The translations under genes and the position numbers were made by a program. This document shows, in pieces, positions 26,548-35,703 of a stretch of 64,000 nucleotides of DNA. This DNA comes from Gammaproteobacteria bacterium (GTDB lineage: Bacteria > Pseudomonadota > Gammaproteobacteria > DSM-16500). Each line of letters starts with the position of its first letter. The first letter of the stretch is position 1. The notes beneath the pieces were generated by a model. That model did no database searches and had not been told where the DNA came from. It saw only the letters and a list, made by a program, of their open reading frames with translations. The DNA lies in the NCBI GenBank assembly GCA_031291175.1, contig JARLJO010000045.1:1-64000 (forward strand). The letters run 5' to 3'.

Positions 26548-29500
26548 TGGGAATTTCGCTATCGCCCTCTGTTTCGGCTTGAGAATCCTCATTCCCCAGA
26601 GAAATCATATTTTGATGACTGCGTGTTTCTTCATTTCCTTGAGGATCTAGTTTGTTGAGGCGACGCATTAGCTCATTGATGTTCTCGCCTTGACTTGTAA
26701 CTGTTAAATTCAGGCTTTTGATTGTAATTTCCGTTGTAATTGCCTGATCCTTAGCTTCTTGTTTCACGCTGCTAATTTCTGCTTTCAAGCTGTTAATTTC
26801 TTTTTCTTGACTCAACACTTTATCTTCTAATTCTCTAATTTTCACTCCCTCAGGTTTCCACTGACAAGGAATATTTGTCACCGACGTAACACCTTGTCGT
26901 CGTAAAGCGGTAAACACATTCTTATCAACTTGCCAAAAGAACCGCGCAATTTGTTTTCCAGATTCTTTACCTAATATAATTTCCGCCGTATTACTCTCTT
27001 CTCCGCCTGCTTGCAAAAGACTGTTTAGTTGATCGGTCTCTTCTTTGTCCGCTAGACGATTTACCGCTCGATGTATATCAGCTTGATATGGTAAATGCGA
27101 TTGCGCTTGGTAACAACTATAGCTCTCTAATATTTCTATCTTAAAATTTGACCAGTGAAAAATAACGTTTTTATTAGGCGCTACGTTACATACTAGACCG
27201 GCGCCTCGTATTAACGTGTCAGCGGATATCGAGCTTCCTGTATTGAGCCTTAGCCAAAGTGGAGATTCCATAGAGATGTAGGTTACCCAGCGAAAACTAA
27301 GTGATACAAACTGTTCTAGTGACAAGATGGGTGAGCCACGCAATAATCCAAACATCAAAGCGCGAGCCACGTGTTGTGCGCAAGCACGGCCTAATTGTGC
27401 TGCTGCTACAGAATTTATTTCTTGTAGCGATAAACTAAAGTGATGAATAAATTTATTAAGGAAGCCTGCTATCTTAAGATCGAAATCTGGTTGGCCAGTA
27501 AAACTCTGGTATAAATTATCTAATCGCTCATCTGTATTAAGCCAGCGTTGTTTAGTGACTTTTTCATAAATTTTACCGAATACTCCCTCTACATTATGTA
27601 AAAAATGATGCATACCAGGTACATGCTCTGAAAATTCTATCGCATGAGTTGCTTCTGCGGCTATCGATAAACTCGCCATTCTCTGAAATATTTCAGAGCG
27701 ATGAAAGAAGTGATGACCAATTGCTCCTATTGCTGGGATACCCAAACCTGCGCTTAACAGAGTTTCTTTTGCACACTTTAAAACTTGCTCGGGTCCTGTT
27801 ATTGGATTATCAATCGCAATTATTTTACTGTGAACAGCACTGCTTGCTATCCATAAAGATTGTAATGTCTGCAGGAACTCTGCATGAAACCAACGTGCCT
27901 GAAAAGAATTTACCTCGGCTGGACATTCAGGGATTGCAGGCGGGTGCGAAGCACACGCGGTCAACTGCTGTAAGCGGCTTTTATCCTGCGCGGCAATGAG
28001 AACTTGCAGCCAAACATTAAAAGTATTAATAGCAACGAGAGATGAAGCATAGGCTTCTAATTGATCGCCTTTAGTAAAGCCTATCCAAGTATCTCGTAAC
28101 TCTGTGATGAGTTTTAATTCCTCCACAGGATTATTGTCTATTGGCAGGATGAGTCCACTTAACCTTTCATGAGCCTGTATTGCTCTTGATTGTAATCCTT
28201 CAAAATAACTTAAGGGGTTGGATTGTTTTACTTTAGATTTAAATAATAGCTGTTTAGATGCCCCAGGAATAAATGCTGCAATCATGTCACGCGTTAAATC
28301 ATACAGCTCCTGCACTCCGCGCTCTTTTTGTTGGATAAGATAATCTATTATTCCATCGAATTTAGTAGGTTCCGCTAACTCTTCGGCGCCATTAGGAATA
28401 GGTTTTTTATCTGAGATGCTTGATAAACTATCGACTAATGGATATTCCTCAATCAATTTATCTGATTTGTCCGCAGCATTTTTACTGGAAGATAGTTTCG
28501 ACTCGTTAACATTTTTAATTTCCGGATGGTCATTGGTTGCATCGGGTTGCGCTTGGATTGTATTGCTAGATATCTGTGTCATCGAAGGAGTATTAAGTTT
28601 TTCGATGATTGTGTTAATTTCTTTATTTGTTACATGGAATTTACGACCCGTTAAATCAACTGAATTTAACTCAGCTACTTTTATCTGGAAAAAGAGAAAC
28701 AATAAACCATTAAGCTCTTTACATTGTTTATTTTTATTAAATAACTTCTGTAAGGCATTACGTATTCTATTATAATGCAAACTAATCTCTTCTGCTGAGT
28801 GAGCAGTCAATGCAGTTAAAATGATTTGCTTGCTATCGGGATAATTTTTTTCTAACTCATTAATCAGCTTGACTGCTTCAAGCACTACGTCAGGGCGAAA
28901 ATGATTCCCCGCCTCTTTTAACAAGGCATCCTGTTGCTCAATGGGAAGAGATCTATTGATATTATTGCATTGTCTATCATAGAATTCATTTTCTGCCTGG
29001 GGATGTTCATAATATAGCCTGACTTGCTTCATGCGAATTTTTTGATTTTCGTCTGAAGTAACTCTGTGTGGTTCTTCTTTTACTGCCCCATCTTTTGCAG
29101 CATCTAATAAATTTTCTATTGTTAACGGACCACAGCTGACTGAGTCAGTTTGTATCAATCGTTTGGGCGAACTTATTTGTGATTTGGGGGTCTTCGACTG
29201 GTAGACGCCATCTATTTCGTTGCACATTGTAGCCAATAGATTGGCATCATTATTTTTTAATGAATAAATATAAATATTTTCGCTACTTTTCTCATCATCA
29301 TTTAATGAATCAATATAAATAATTTCGCTAATTTTCTCATCGTCATTAATTTTTATTATCAACGCCAACCAGTGAATGCTAGATTTATTATAAGGTATTA
29401 ATAATGTCCTTTTTCCCTTATGTTGAGTTTTTTCATTTTTCAGGTAGTCAGTTAATGATGTGGCTTTATCCCCTACTGTCAGCGGTGGGGCGTAAGTGGC

Positions 29501-32500
29501 TAACAGCTTTTGATTAGTTATTGCTGCCTCTAATATAAATCTGATGTCATTATCTTCATATTGATATAGATTATTAACCTGTATCTCTGGTGGTAATATC
29601 TTCTTAGGAGCTTGTATTGGTTCATTTTTATTTTCTTTAGCGGAAATGGTAGCAATATAATCATTGCTCACTTTCTTAAGCCTAGACTGCAACGGTGATA
29701 CAATCTGAGGGGGTAAAGGGTATCCTAGAAGTTCTGCCCGAGTACGCGCGTGTTTCTCCGCTTGCTGAATCTCTGCAAGCAGGGTTGGGCTCTCTTCTAA
29801 TGCATTATCTTCAGATAATAATTCAAAGAAAGAAGTCAGCGACCCCATCATCTCAATTAGGGCTAAACCATCTGATTTAACTAACCCTACGTTATTTAAA
29901 CTCAATTTTCGTAAAGAAGGATAGGCTTGCAAAGCACTAGCAAGTTGCTCCACACCGCTCTGATTAAACCACGAATAAACATGCTGCCCTCCTATTGGAT
30001 TTTGATCCAGATACAATTCCTCTAATTGCCTGTGCTGCTTGAGAAAACTGATTAGGTGTTTTGTGTCATCGCGATTAAGCTCCATTTGAGATAAATTTAA
30101 TATCTGCAGATTAGTCTGATTGATGTATGGTTGCGAATATAAAGCGAACTGTTCTAGATTGACTAGAGCTCGGGGCAAACCGGAAAAGTCTAAACGCTTT
30201 AATAAAAACACCGAAGGCACATTTGGTATTTTGTCTCGCCAGAGGCTAATCGTTGCAAATTTTTCATAATGCTTTGTGTTTTTTGCGCTCGCCAGATCTT
30301 CGGTGGAATCATATGCATTCTCAAAATCAGAATTGTGCTGGCATATCTTTTTTATTCTTAACGTTAGCAGGTCGACAAGGTATTTATGGCTAGACTCATC
30401 AGGCCATGGTAGTAATTTTTTTACTATTTCATGAGTCATTTTTTCTTTTAGTTTATCGTTGCTGATCTTTGACAGAAAACGAAGTAAATTTCTGTTATTG
30501 AGTATGTATTGTTCTGGATATTGGTAAAGTAGTTGCGCTATGAACTCGACACTGACACCTTTATTCATTTGATTTATTATTTGTGCTAGGTTATTCGCGT
30601 ATACATAACCTACTGCTGCTGCTTTTTTACTTGCGCCTGCAAAGATTTGGTTTTCAACCTTTACAACATTACCAGCTATGGCATAGCCTTGTGCAACACT
30701 GTCTTTGCTTGCATGCCAACGGGGTTGAGGATCTACTTGCATCATGTTATTGCCAGCTATCGCATAATCTTCTACAGCTACACTTTTGCTTGCGCCTACA
30801 AGAATTAATCTTTCCACCTCGTCGTCATTGCCAGCTATTGCATAACCTTCAGCAGCTCTGTTTACGCTTGCTCCCGCACGGAATTGTGCATCCACCTCGT
30901 CGTCATTGCCAGCTATTGCATAACCTCGTGCAGCATTACCTCTGTCCGCACCCATAAGAATTTGTGCGTTTACCTGCGTGATATTGTTAGCAATTGCATA
31001 ACCTTCCACAGCTGCGTTTCTGCTTGCACCGGCGCGGATTAGCGCTTCTACTTGGCTGTCATTACCCGCAATTGCATAACCTTTCGTGGCACTGTTTTTG
31101 CTCGCGCCCGCCTTGAGTAGTGCGTCCACTTCTTGGACATTACCAGCTATAGCATAACCTCGCACAGCATCGTCTTTGTTTGCTCCCTGGCGGATTTGTG
31201 CTTCTACCTGTACGCCATTGCCAGCTATTGCATAACCTTCAACAGCTGCATTTCTGTTAGCACCTGCTCGAAGTAGTGCCGCCACACGGCCATCATTACC
31301 TGATATTGCGTAACCTCGTACAGCGTCATCTCTGCTCGCCCCCGCATGGATTTGTGCTACCACCTGTGTAACATTGTCAGCGAGTGCATAATATTCTACA
31401 ACTGCACTTTGGCTTGCGCCTGCACGAATTAATTCTTCTACCTTGCTGTTATTACCCGCTATTGCATAACCTTCAGCAGCTCTGTTTATGCTTGCTCCCG
31501 CAAGGCGTTGCTTCCACCTCGTCGTTATTGCATAGCCTTCTATAGCTGCGCTTCTGCTTGCACCACCTTGATCGATTTGCACTTTCACTTGTATATCATT
31601 GCCGGCAATTGCATAACCTCGTGCAGCATTACCTCTGTCCGCACCCATAAGAATTTGTGCGTTTACCTGCGTGATATTGTTAGCAATTGCATAACCTTCC
31701 ACAGCTGCGTTTCTGCTTGCACCAGCGTGGATTAGCGCTTCCACTTGGCTGTCATTACCCGCAATAGCATAACCTTTCGTGGCACTGTTTTTGCTCGCGC
31801 CCGCCTTGAGTAGTGCGTCCACTTCTTGGACATTACCAGCTATAGCATAACCTCGCACAGCATCGTCTTTGTTTGCTCCCTGGCGGATTTGTGCTTCTAC
31901 TCGCGCGACATTGCCAGCGATTGCATAATGTTCTACAGCTGTGTTTCTGCTTGCGCCTGCACGAATTAATGCTTCTACCTTGCTATTACTACCCGCTATT
32001 ATATAACCTTTTATTGCACTGTTTTTGCTTGCACCTGCACGGAGCTGTGCTTGTACATTTCTATCATAGCCTCCCATTGCATAACCTCGCGTAGCATCAT
32101 CTCTGCTCGCGCCTGCGCTCAGTTGTGCATCTACCTCCCGGTCATTGCCGACGAGCGCATAATACTCTACAGCTCTGCTTCTACTTGCCCCTGCACGAAT
32201 TAGCGCCTCTACCCGACTATTATTACCCTCTATTGCGTAACCTTCTACAGCACTATTTTTGCTTGCGCCTGCACTGAGCTGTGCTTCCACCTCTTTATGA
32301 TTGCCGGCTATTGCGTAACCTCGTGCAGCATTATTTCTGTCCGCACCCGCAAGAATTTGTGCATTGACCTGCGTGATATTGTTAGCAAATGCATAGCCTT
32401 CTACGGCAACGCTTCTGCTTGCGCCTGCACGAATTAATTCTTCTACCTTGCTGTTATTACCCGCTATTGCATAACCTTCTATAGCACTGTTTTTGCTTGC

Positions 32501-33769
32501 ACCTGCATGGAGTTGTTTTTCCACCTCTTCATTATTGCCAGCTATTGCGTAACCCTTTGCAGCGCTACATCTTCCCTCACCTGCACAAATGTTCAATTCT
32601 ACCTGCTGCATATTGCCAGCTATTGCATAGCCTTCTATAGCTGCGCTTCTGCTTGCACCACCTTGATCGATTTGCACTTTCACTTGTATATCATTGCCGG
32701 CAATTGCATAACCTTTTACAGCGCTGTTTATACTTGCACCTTTTTCGAGTTTTTTTTGCACCTCTTTATTATTGCCAGCTATCGCATAACCTTCTATAGC
32801 GCTGTTTATACTTGCACCTTCGCGAATTTGTGCTTCTACCTGTATATCATTACCTGCTATTGCGTAGCCCTTTACTGCGCTGTTTCTGCTTGCACCTCTA
32901 AAGATGAGTGATTTTACCTTGCTGTTATTGCCTGCTATTGCATAACCTTCTACAGCACTGTTTATGCTTGCACCTGCATCAATTTCTGCCTCCACTGCAC
33001 TGTCATTACCTGCAATTGCATAGTCCTTTATGGGGCTGTTTATTTGTCTTGCCGCTTGCATCCCATTGCCTGCCATTGCATAAGCTCGCGCAGCGTCATA
33101 TCTAATCACATCCACATAAATTAGGTCTTCTATCCGTGAGAGATTGTCATCGAAAGCATAACCTTCTATAGCGGCGCTTCTGCTTGCGCCTGCAAGAATT
33201 AGTGCATTTACCTTGATGTCATTACCCGCTAATGCATAACCTTTTGCAGCACTATCTTTACTTGCACCTGCCTTGAGTAGCGCTTCCACCTTTATGCGAT
33301 CGCCTGCAATTGCATAACCTTCTACGGCTGTGTTTTTACTTTCACCCTCATCGATTAATGCATCCACCTGCAAGTGATAACCGCCTGCTGCATAACCTAA
33401 TACAGCCTGTCTTACACTCCCCTCAAACTCTTTTAGCAATATATTAACTCCCTTATGACGACCTTCTGAAGCAAGCAAGGCTATCAAGGATTCGCTGTCA
33501 TGATGACCACCCAAGTAAAACGCGGCTGAGGATGTGCAGTGAATATTTACAGAATATATTGAGCCGTGTAGTCGTCTTTTTAAAGCTTCTTTATTGTCCA
33601 AAATGAAAGCTTTTTTATTGTCAGAAATTAAAGCTTCTTTCATGCCACAAATCATGGCGTGGATGTGTTGAAATCTCTCGTTATTTAAATCATATAAACG
33701 ACGCATTTTAAGCAAACGACGCTCTTTTTGAGGTAAACTTGCTAACATATAGTTCTTACGTTGCTTCAC
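26516..33769 (-). CDS. Giant repeat protein with LRR and Ulp1-like (clan CE) protease domain
   Basis: A 2417-residue protein, probably started by the GTG at 33769 (GGATGA 8 nt before it). In order: helical N-terminus (1-120); 37 units of ~26 residues with consensus A-V-E-G-Y-A-I-A-G-N-x-x-x-V-E-A-L-I-R-A-G-A-S-R-N-x (about 122-1080); leucine-rich repeats (about 1190-1320, e.g. NLQILNLSQMELNRDD, LEELYLDQNPIGG); a clan CE cysteine protease domain (about 1400-1560); a long helical region; a coiled coil (about 2305-2375); and a polar tail. Predicted catalytic residues are His1466 in SSIHWLAL, Asp1487 in IIYIDSL, Gln1540 and Cys1546 in QTDSVSCG. The Gln-x5-Cys spacing equals that of yeast Ulp1. 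Clan CE enzymes of intracellular bacteria remove ubiquitin, SUMO or NEDD8, or acetylate host proteins. Host targeting is inference. Confidence 0.75.
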   Translation of the reverse strand: MKQRKNYMLASLPQKERRLLKMRRLYDLNNERFQHIHAMICGMKEALISDNKKAFILDNKEALKRRLHGSIYSVNIHCTSSAAFYLGGHHDSESLIALLASEGRHKGVNILLKEFEGSVRQAVLGYAAGGYHLQVDALIDEGESKNTAVEGYAIAGDRIKVEALLKAGASKDSAAKGYALAGNDIKVNALILAGASRSAAIEGYAFDDNLSRIEDLIYVDVIRYDAARAYAMAGNGMQAARQINSPIKDYAIAGNDSAVEAEIDAGASINSAVEGYAIAGNNSKVKSLIFRGASRNSAVKGYAIAGNDIQVEAQIREGASINSAIEGYAIAGNNKEVQKKLEKGASINSAVKGYAIAGNDIQVKVQIDQGGASRSAAIEGYAIAGNMQQVELNICAGEGRCSAAKGYAIAGNNEEVEKQLHAGASKNSAIEGYAIAGNNSKVEELIRAGASRSVAVEGYAFANNITQVNAQILAGADRNNAARGYAIAGNHKEVEAQLSAGASKNSAVEGYAIEGNNSRVEALIRAGASRSRAVEYYALVGNDREVDAQLSAGASRDDATRGYAMGGYDRNVQAQLRAGASKNSAIKGYIIAGSNSKVEALIRAGASRNTAVEHYAIAGNVARVEAQIRQGANKDDAVRGYAIAGNVQEVDALLKAGASKNSATKGYAIAGNDSQVEALIHAGASRNAAVEGYAIANNITQVNAQILMGADRGNAARGYAIAGNDIQVKVQIDQGGASRSAAIEGYAITTRWKQRLAGASINRAAEGYAIAGNNSKVEELIRAGASQSAVVEYYALADNVTQVVAQIHAGASRDDAVRGYAISGNDGRVAALLRAGANRNAAVEGYAIAGNGVQVEAQIRQGANKDDAVRGYAIAGNVQEVDALLKAGASKNSATKGYAIAGNDSQVEALIRAGASRNAAVEGYAIANNITQVNAQILMGADRGNAARGYAIAGNDDEVDAQFRAGASVNRAAEGYAIAGNDDEVERLILVGASKSVAVEDYAIAGNNMMQVDPQPRWHASKDSVAQGYAIAGNVVKVENQIFAGASKKAAAVGYVYANNLAQIINQMNKGVSVEFIAQLLYQYPEQYILNNRNLLRFLSKISNDKLKEKMTHEIVKKLLPWPDESSHKYLVDLLTLRIKKICQHNSDFENAYDSTEDLASAKNTKHYEKFATISLWRDKIPNVPSVFLLKRLDFSGLPRALVNLEQFALYSQPYINQTNLQILNLSQMELNRDDTKHLISFLKQHRQLEELYLDQNPIGGQHVYSWFNQSGVEQLASALQAYPSLRKLSLNNVGLVKSDGLALIEMMGSLTSFFELLSEDNALEESPTLLAEIQQAEKHARTRAELLGYPLPPQIVSPLQSRLKKVSNDYIATISAKENKNEPIQAPKKILPPEIQVNNLYQYEDNDIRFILEAAITNQKLLATYAPPLTVGDKATSLTDYLKNEKTQHKGKRTLLIPYNKSSIHWLALIIKINDDEKISEIIYIDSLNDDEKSSENIYIYSLKNNDANLLATMCNEIDGVYQSKTPKSQISSPKRLIQTDSVSCGPLTIENLLDAAKDGAVKEEPHRVTSDENQKIRMKQVRLYYEHPQAENEFYDRQCNNINRSLPIEQQDALLKEAGNHFRPDVVLEAVKLINELEKNYPDSKQIILTALTAHSAEEISLHYNRIRNALQKLFNKNKQCKELNGLLFLFFQIKVAELNSVDLTGRKFHVTNKEINTIIEKLNTPSMTQISSNTIQAQPDATNDHPEIKNVNESKLSSSKNAADKSDKLIEEYPLVDSLSSISDKKPIPNGAEELAEPTKFDGIIDYLIQQKERGVQELYDLTRDMIAAFIPGASKQLLFKSKVKQSNPLSYFEGLQSRAIQAHERLSGLILPIDNNPVEELKLITELRDTWIGFTKGDQLEAYASSLVAINTFNVWLQVLIAAQDKSRLQQLTACASHPPAIPECPAEVNSFQARWFHAEFLQTLQSLWIASSAVHSKIIAIDNPITGPEQVLKCAKETLLSAGLGIPAIGAIGHHFFHRSEIFQRMASLSIAAEATHAIEFSEHVPGMHHFLHNVEGVFGKIYEKVTKQRWLNTDERLDNLYQSFTGQPDFDLKIAGFLNKFIHHFSLSLQEINSVAAAQLGRACAQHVARALMFGLLRGSPILSLEQFVSLSFRWVTYISMESPLWLRLNTGSSISADTLIRGAGLVCNVAPNKNVIFHWSNFKIEILESYSCYQAQSHLPYQADIHRAVNRLADKEETDQLNSLLQAGGEESNTAEIILGKESGKQIARFFWQVDKNVFTALRRQGVTSVTNIPCQWKPEGVKIRELEDKVLSQEKEINSLKAEISSVKQEAKDQAITTEITIKSLNLTVTSQGENINELMRRLNKLDPQGNEETRSHQNMISLGNEDSQAETEGDSEIPTLNTSNNKRM
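30530..33410 (-). repeat. Coding array of 37 repeats of about 78 bp
   Basis: In-frame tandem repeats inside the giant gene, each encoding about 26 residues around the core GYAIAGN. One unit resembles the two helices of an ankyrin repeat (G-A-S-x-N at the end, A-V-E-G-Y-A at the start) but is 7 residues shorter than the standard 33 and lacks the beta-hairpin T-P-L-H motif. Most units are diverged by substitutions. Some blocks are nearly identical, showing recent recombination. Confidence 0.9.
30915..31207 (-). repeat. Recently duplicated 293-bp block (copy B; copy A at 31608-31900)
   Basis: These 293 bp, covering repeat units 29-32 and the start of 33, are almost identical to 31608-31900 (units 20-23 and the start of 24), with only a handful of mismatches by eye. 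Other units of the array differ at many positions. This points to a recent block duplication or gene conversion. Confidence 0.85.
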
Positions 33770-34083
33770 GATTCATTTCATCCAGTTAAATAAGGGCTGT
33801 GAGTATAAATTGCACTAATTGTATCGCGCTCATCTTATATTTACCACTTTAATAAAAAATGCTCAGTAATTGCACGTATTTCTTATACTTAGCTTAGCTG
33901 TTGTGGTACTTAGCGATCATAATTAGCAAATACGAGCAATTATAACCATCTGCACAAAGAATCTCCGTGAATAATATTTGTTTTATTTGTGAGCAGCTGC
34001 CTATAAGGCGACCAATGCCATATTGATGAAACTTGTTGCTCTTGAAAAGCATATGAGAAAACACAGACACATCAAACGATGCA

Positions 34084-34136
34084 AAGGCGGGAATCTATTT
34101 ATGGTAACAGATTGATTTAAAATGGATTCCCGCCTT
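34084..34136. repeat. Perfect 12-bp inverted repeat
   Basis: AAGGCGGGAATC at 34084-34095 pairs with GATTCCCGCCTT at 34125-34136 around a 29-nt AT-rich centre. It resembles the common intergenic palindromes of gammaproteobacteria and has no U-run, so it is not an obvious terminator. Confidence 0.65.
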
Positions 34137-34315
34137 CGCACACAGGCGTCAACTTAAGCGTTCCTCTCTTCTAAAGAACGGCGGCCTAACTTGTTGATAT
34201 AGTATCCGTTCTTTCTGGTTGTAACGCCGCGTTAGCGGCCTGAGTTGCTTTGAAAAAGCTTATGATTACCCACAAAAATTAAAGGTGTTTCTGCTTCATC
34301 ATCTCAAAACACCAA

Positions 34316-34387
34316 CGTACCGCGGCTTGTCCGCGGTATCCAGCGATTGAAGCTCAGGTCGAGACTGCGCGGACAAGCCGCGGTACG
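34316..34387. repeat. Perfect 20-bp inverted repeat, 'ccgcggcttgtccgcgg' family
   Basis: Arms 34316-34335 (CGTACCGCGGCTTGTCCGCG) and 34368-34387 are perfectly complementary, with a 32-nt centre. Related single arms occur at about 130-145, 42440-42466 and 47466-47492, always between genes. A REP-like dispersed palindrome family. Confidence 0.75.
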
Positions 34388-34715
34388 ACAAACTTCGGAA
34401 ACTTGTGGGAAATGATATGGACCCTGCCTGATTGCAATGGATAAATTCAAAGATCTAGAAAATAATGGTGAGATGCAGTCATATATTCGGCCTCTGGTTG
34501 AGTGATATACGTTCACTCGGGCCCAGATAGCATCCGCGCTCTAACTCCTCATCAAGTGCGTGGCTTTGTGTAAATGACACAGTTGATTTCGCTAATAATA
34601 GGTTTTCGCCTATGTGAAAATGACAGAGCCATTTTTTGATTTATGCAACAACGCCGATCAAACCGGGGGTACGATGAGATTTAATAATACGTTGAACTGC
34701 CCCCGAAGCATTTAA

Positions 34716-35507
34716 TTACTGACCTAAATTCCCTTTCGTTTTTCTCGCCTCTTTGGCAATTTTGCGCATCTTACGCAATTGCCATAAAGTCATAATGGGG
34801 CCTGACAAGGCGTATCCGAAAAAGATACCAAATAACATTTCTGGTGGATCTAAAGCAATTGCCACCAACACCACAATCGGGATCAGCACAACAAAAAATG
34901 GCACCTTCCCTTTGAAATCCACTTGTTTAAAACTATGAAAGCGAATCGTACTGACCATGAGAGCGGCAAGAAAAACAGTGAGCAGCGCCGCCACAAAAGA
35001 CATCACGACACTGTCAGTTAAATGATATGTATAGCCCAGCCAAACCATGCCTGTAACAACACCCGCTGCTGCCGTACAAGATAACCCTTGAAAATAACGC
35101 TTATCTTGATCATGCGCTTGCGTATTAAAACGTGCCAGGCGCAAAGCGGTCGCTGCAGTATATAAAAATGATGCCAGCCACCCCAATTTACCTAAATGCA
35201 CCAAGGACCAGCTGTATACCAATAAAGCAGGGGCAATCCCAAAAGACACCATATCAGACAAACTATCGTATTCGGCACCAAATTGCGTTTGCGTGTTCGT
35301 CATTCGCGCCACTCTACCATCCAGTGTATCCGCTAACATGGCAGCAAAAATTGCCATACTGGCTACATCAAAGTGACCTTTGACCGCTGCAATAATCGCG
35401 TAAAATGCAGCAAATAATGCTGCTGTGGTAAATAGGTTGGGCAAAAGATAGATGCCACGGGGCTGTGATTTTTTGCCGATTTTGTCCTGATCTTGCTGAA
35501 TATCCAC
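34716..35507 (-). CDS. pssA: PssA, CDP-diacylglycerol-serine O-phosphatidyltransferase
   Basis: A 263-residue membrane enzyme of the CDP-alcohol phosphatidyltransferase family. The catalytic motif D-G-x2-A-R-x8-G-x3-D-x3-D is present (DTLDGRVARMTNTQTQFG, then AEYDSLSD, about residues 60-85). About seven or eight hydrophobic helices follow. It makes phosphatidylserine, the precursor of phosphatidylethanolamine. This is the integral-membrane (Bacillus/Legionella) type, not the PLD-like E. coli type. It is divergent from the 785-residue orphan, and the PmrA-like box between them could in principle affect both. Confidence 0.93.
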   Translation of the reverse strand: MDIQQDQDKIGKKSQPRGIYLLPNLFTTAALFAAFYAIIAAVKGHFDVASMAIFAAMLADTLDGRVARMTNTQTQFGAEYDSLSDMVSFGIAPALLVYSWSLVHLGKLGWLASFLYTAATALRLARFNTQAHDQDKRYFQGLSCTAAAGVVTGMVWLGYTYHLTDSVVMSFVAALLTVFLAALMVSTIRFHSFKQVDFKGKVPFFVVLIPIVVLVAIALDPPEMLFGIFFGYALSGPIMTLWQLRKMRKIAKEARKTKGNLGQ

Positions 35508-35573
35508 AAACCTTTCCTCACTATTTTCTGCAAAGATGCTGATTTTGCCTGAAATTTGGGTTTCAAGCCAGCT

Positions 35574-35604
35574 TTTAAGAATTCCTTAAGGTTAGGCCTA
35601 TAAG
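35574..35604 (+). promoter_or_regulatory. PmrA-like box and -10 of the 785-residue orphan
   Basis: TTTAAG (35574-35579), 5-nt spacer, CTTAAG (35585-35590), then 8 nt and TATAAG (35599-35604). The hexamers are 11 bp apart. The same hexamer-to--10 distance is found at the 893-residue and 414-residue orphans. Confidence 0.65.
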
Positions 35605-35703
35605 ATTTAGTTCTATTTATATTTTGAATTTTTGTCTTTTTACTGTACAATGCGCACATAATTCCAATCATACAAAACTTGAGCTATGAGGAGCTTTTTC
35701 CAT

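Larger units (their letters stand above)
33770..34715. other. Gene-free 946-bp region with several palindromes
   Basis: No convincing gene is seen. The stretch nearest the giant gene (33770-33960) is AT-rich and presumably holds its promoter; a -10-like TATACT lies about 35 bp upstream of the GTG. Farther on are three separate palindromes: 34084-34136, 34173-34214 (AAAGAACGG/CCGTTCTTT, followed by TAACGCCGCGTTA), and 34316-34387. A fragment related to the 17.7-kb repeat lies at 34408-34430. Confidence 0.6.

Noticed and set aside
30583..33105. Several plus-strand open frames opposite the giant gene
   Set aside because: They are antisense shadows of the 78-bp in-frame repeats, Leu/Cys/His-rich, without ribosome binding sites or family similarity.
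30530..33410. Regular repeats suggesting a CRISPR array
   Set aside because: The period is 78 bp with no distinct repeat/spacer alternation. All units are in one open frame and encode a conserved peptide. There are no cas genes.
30530..33410. Calling the repeats canonical ankyrin repeats
   Set aside because: The period is 26, not 33, and the T-P-L-H hairpin motif is absent. Only the helix pair resembles ankyrin.
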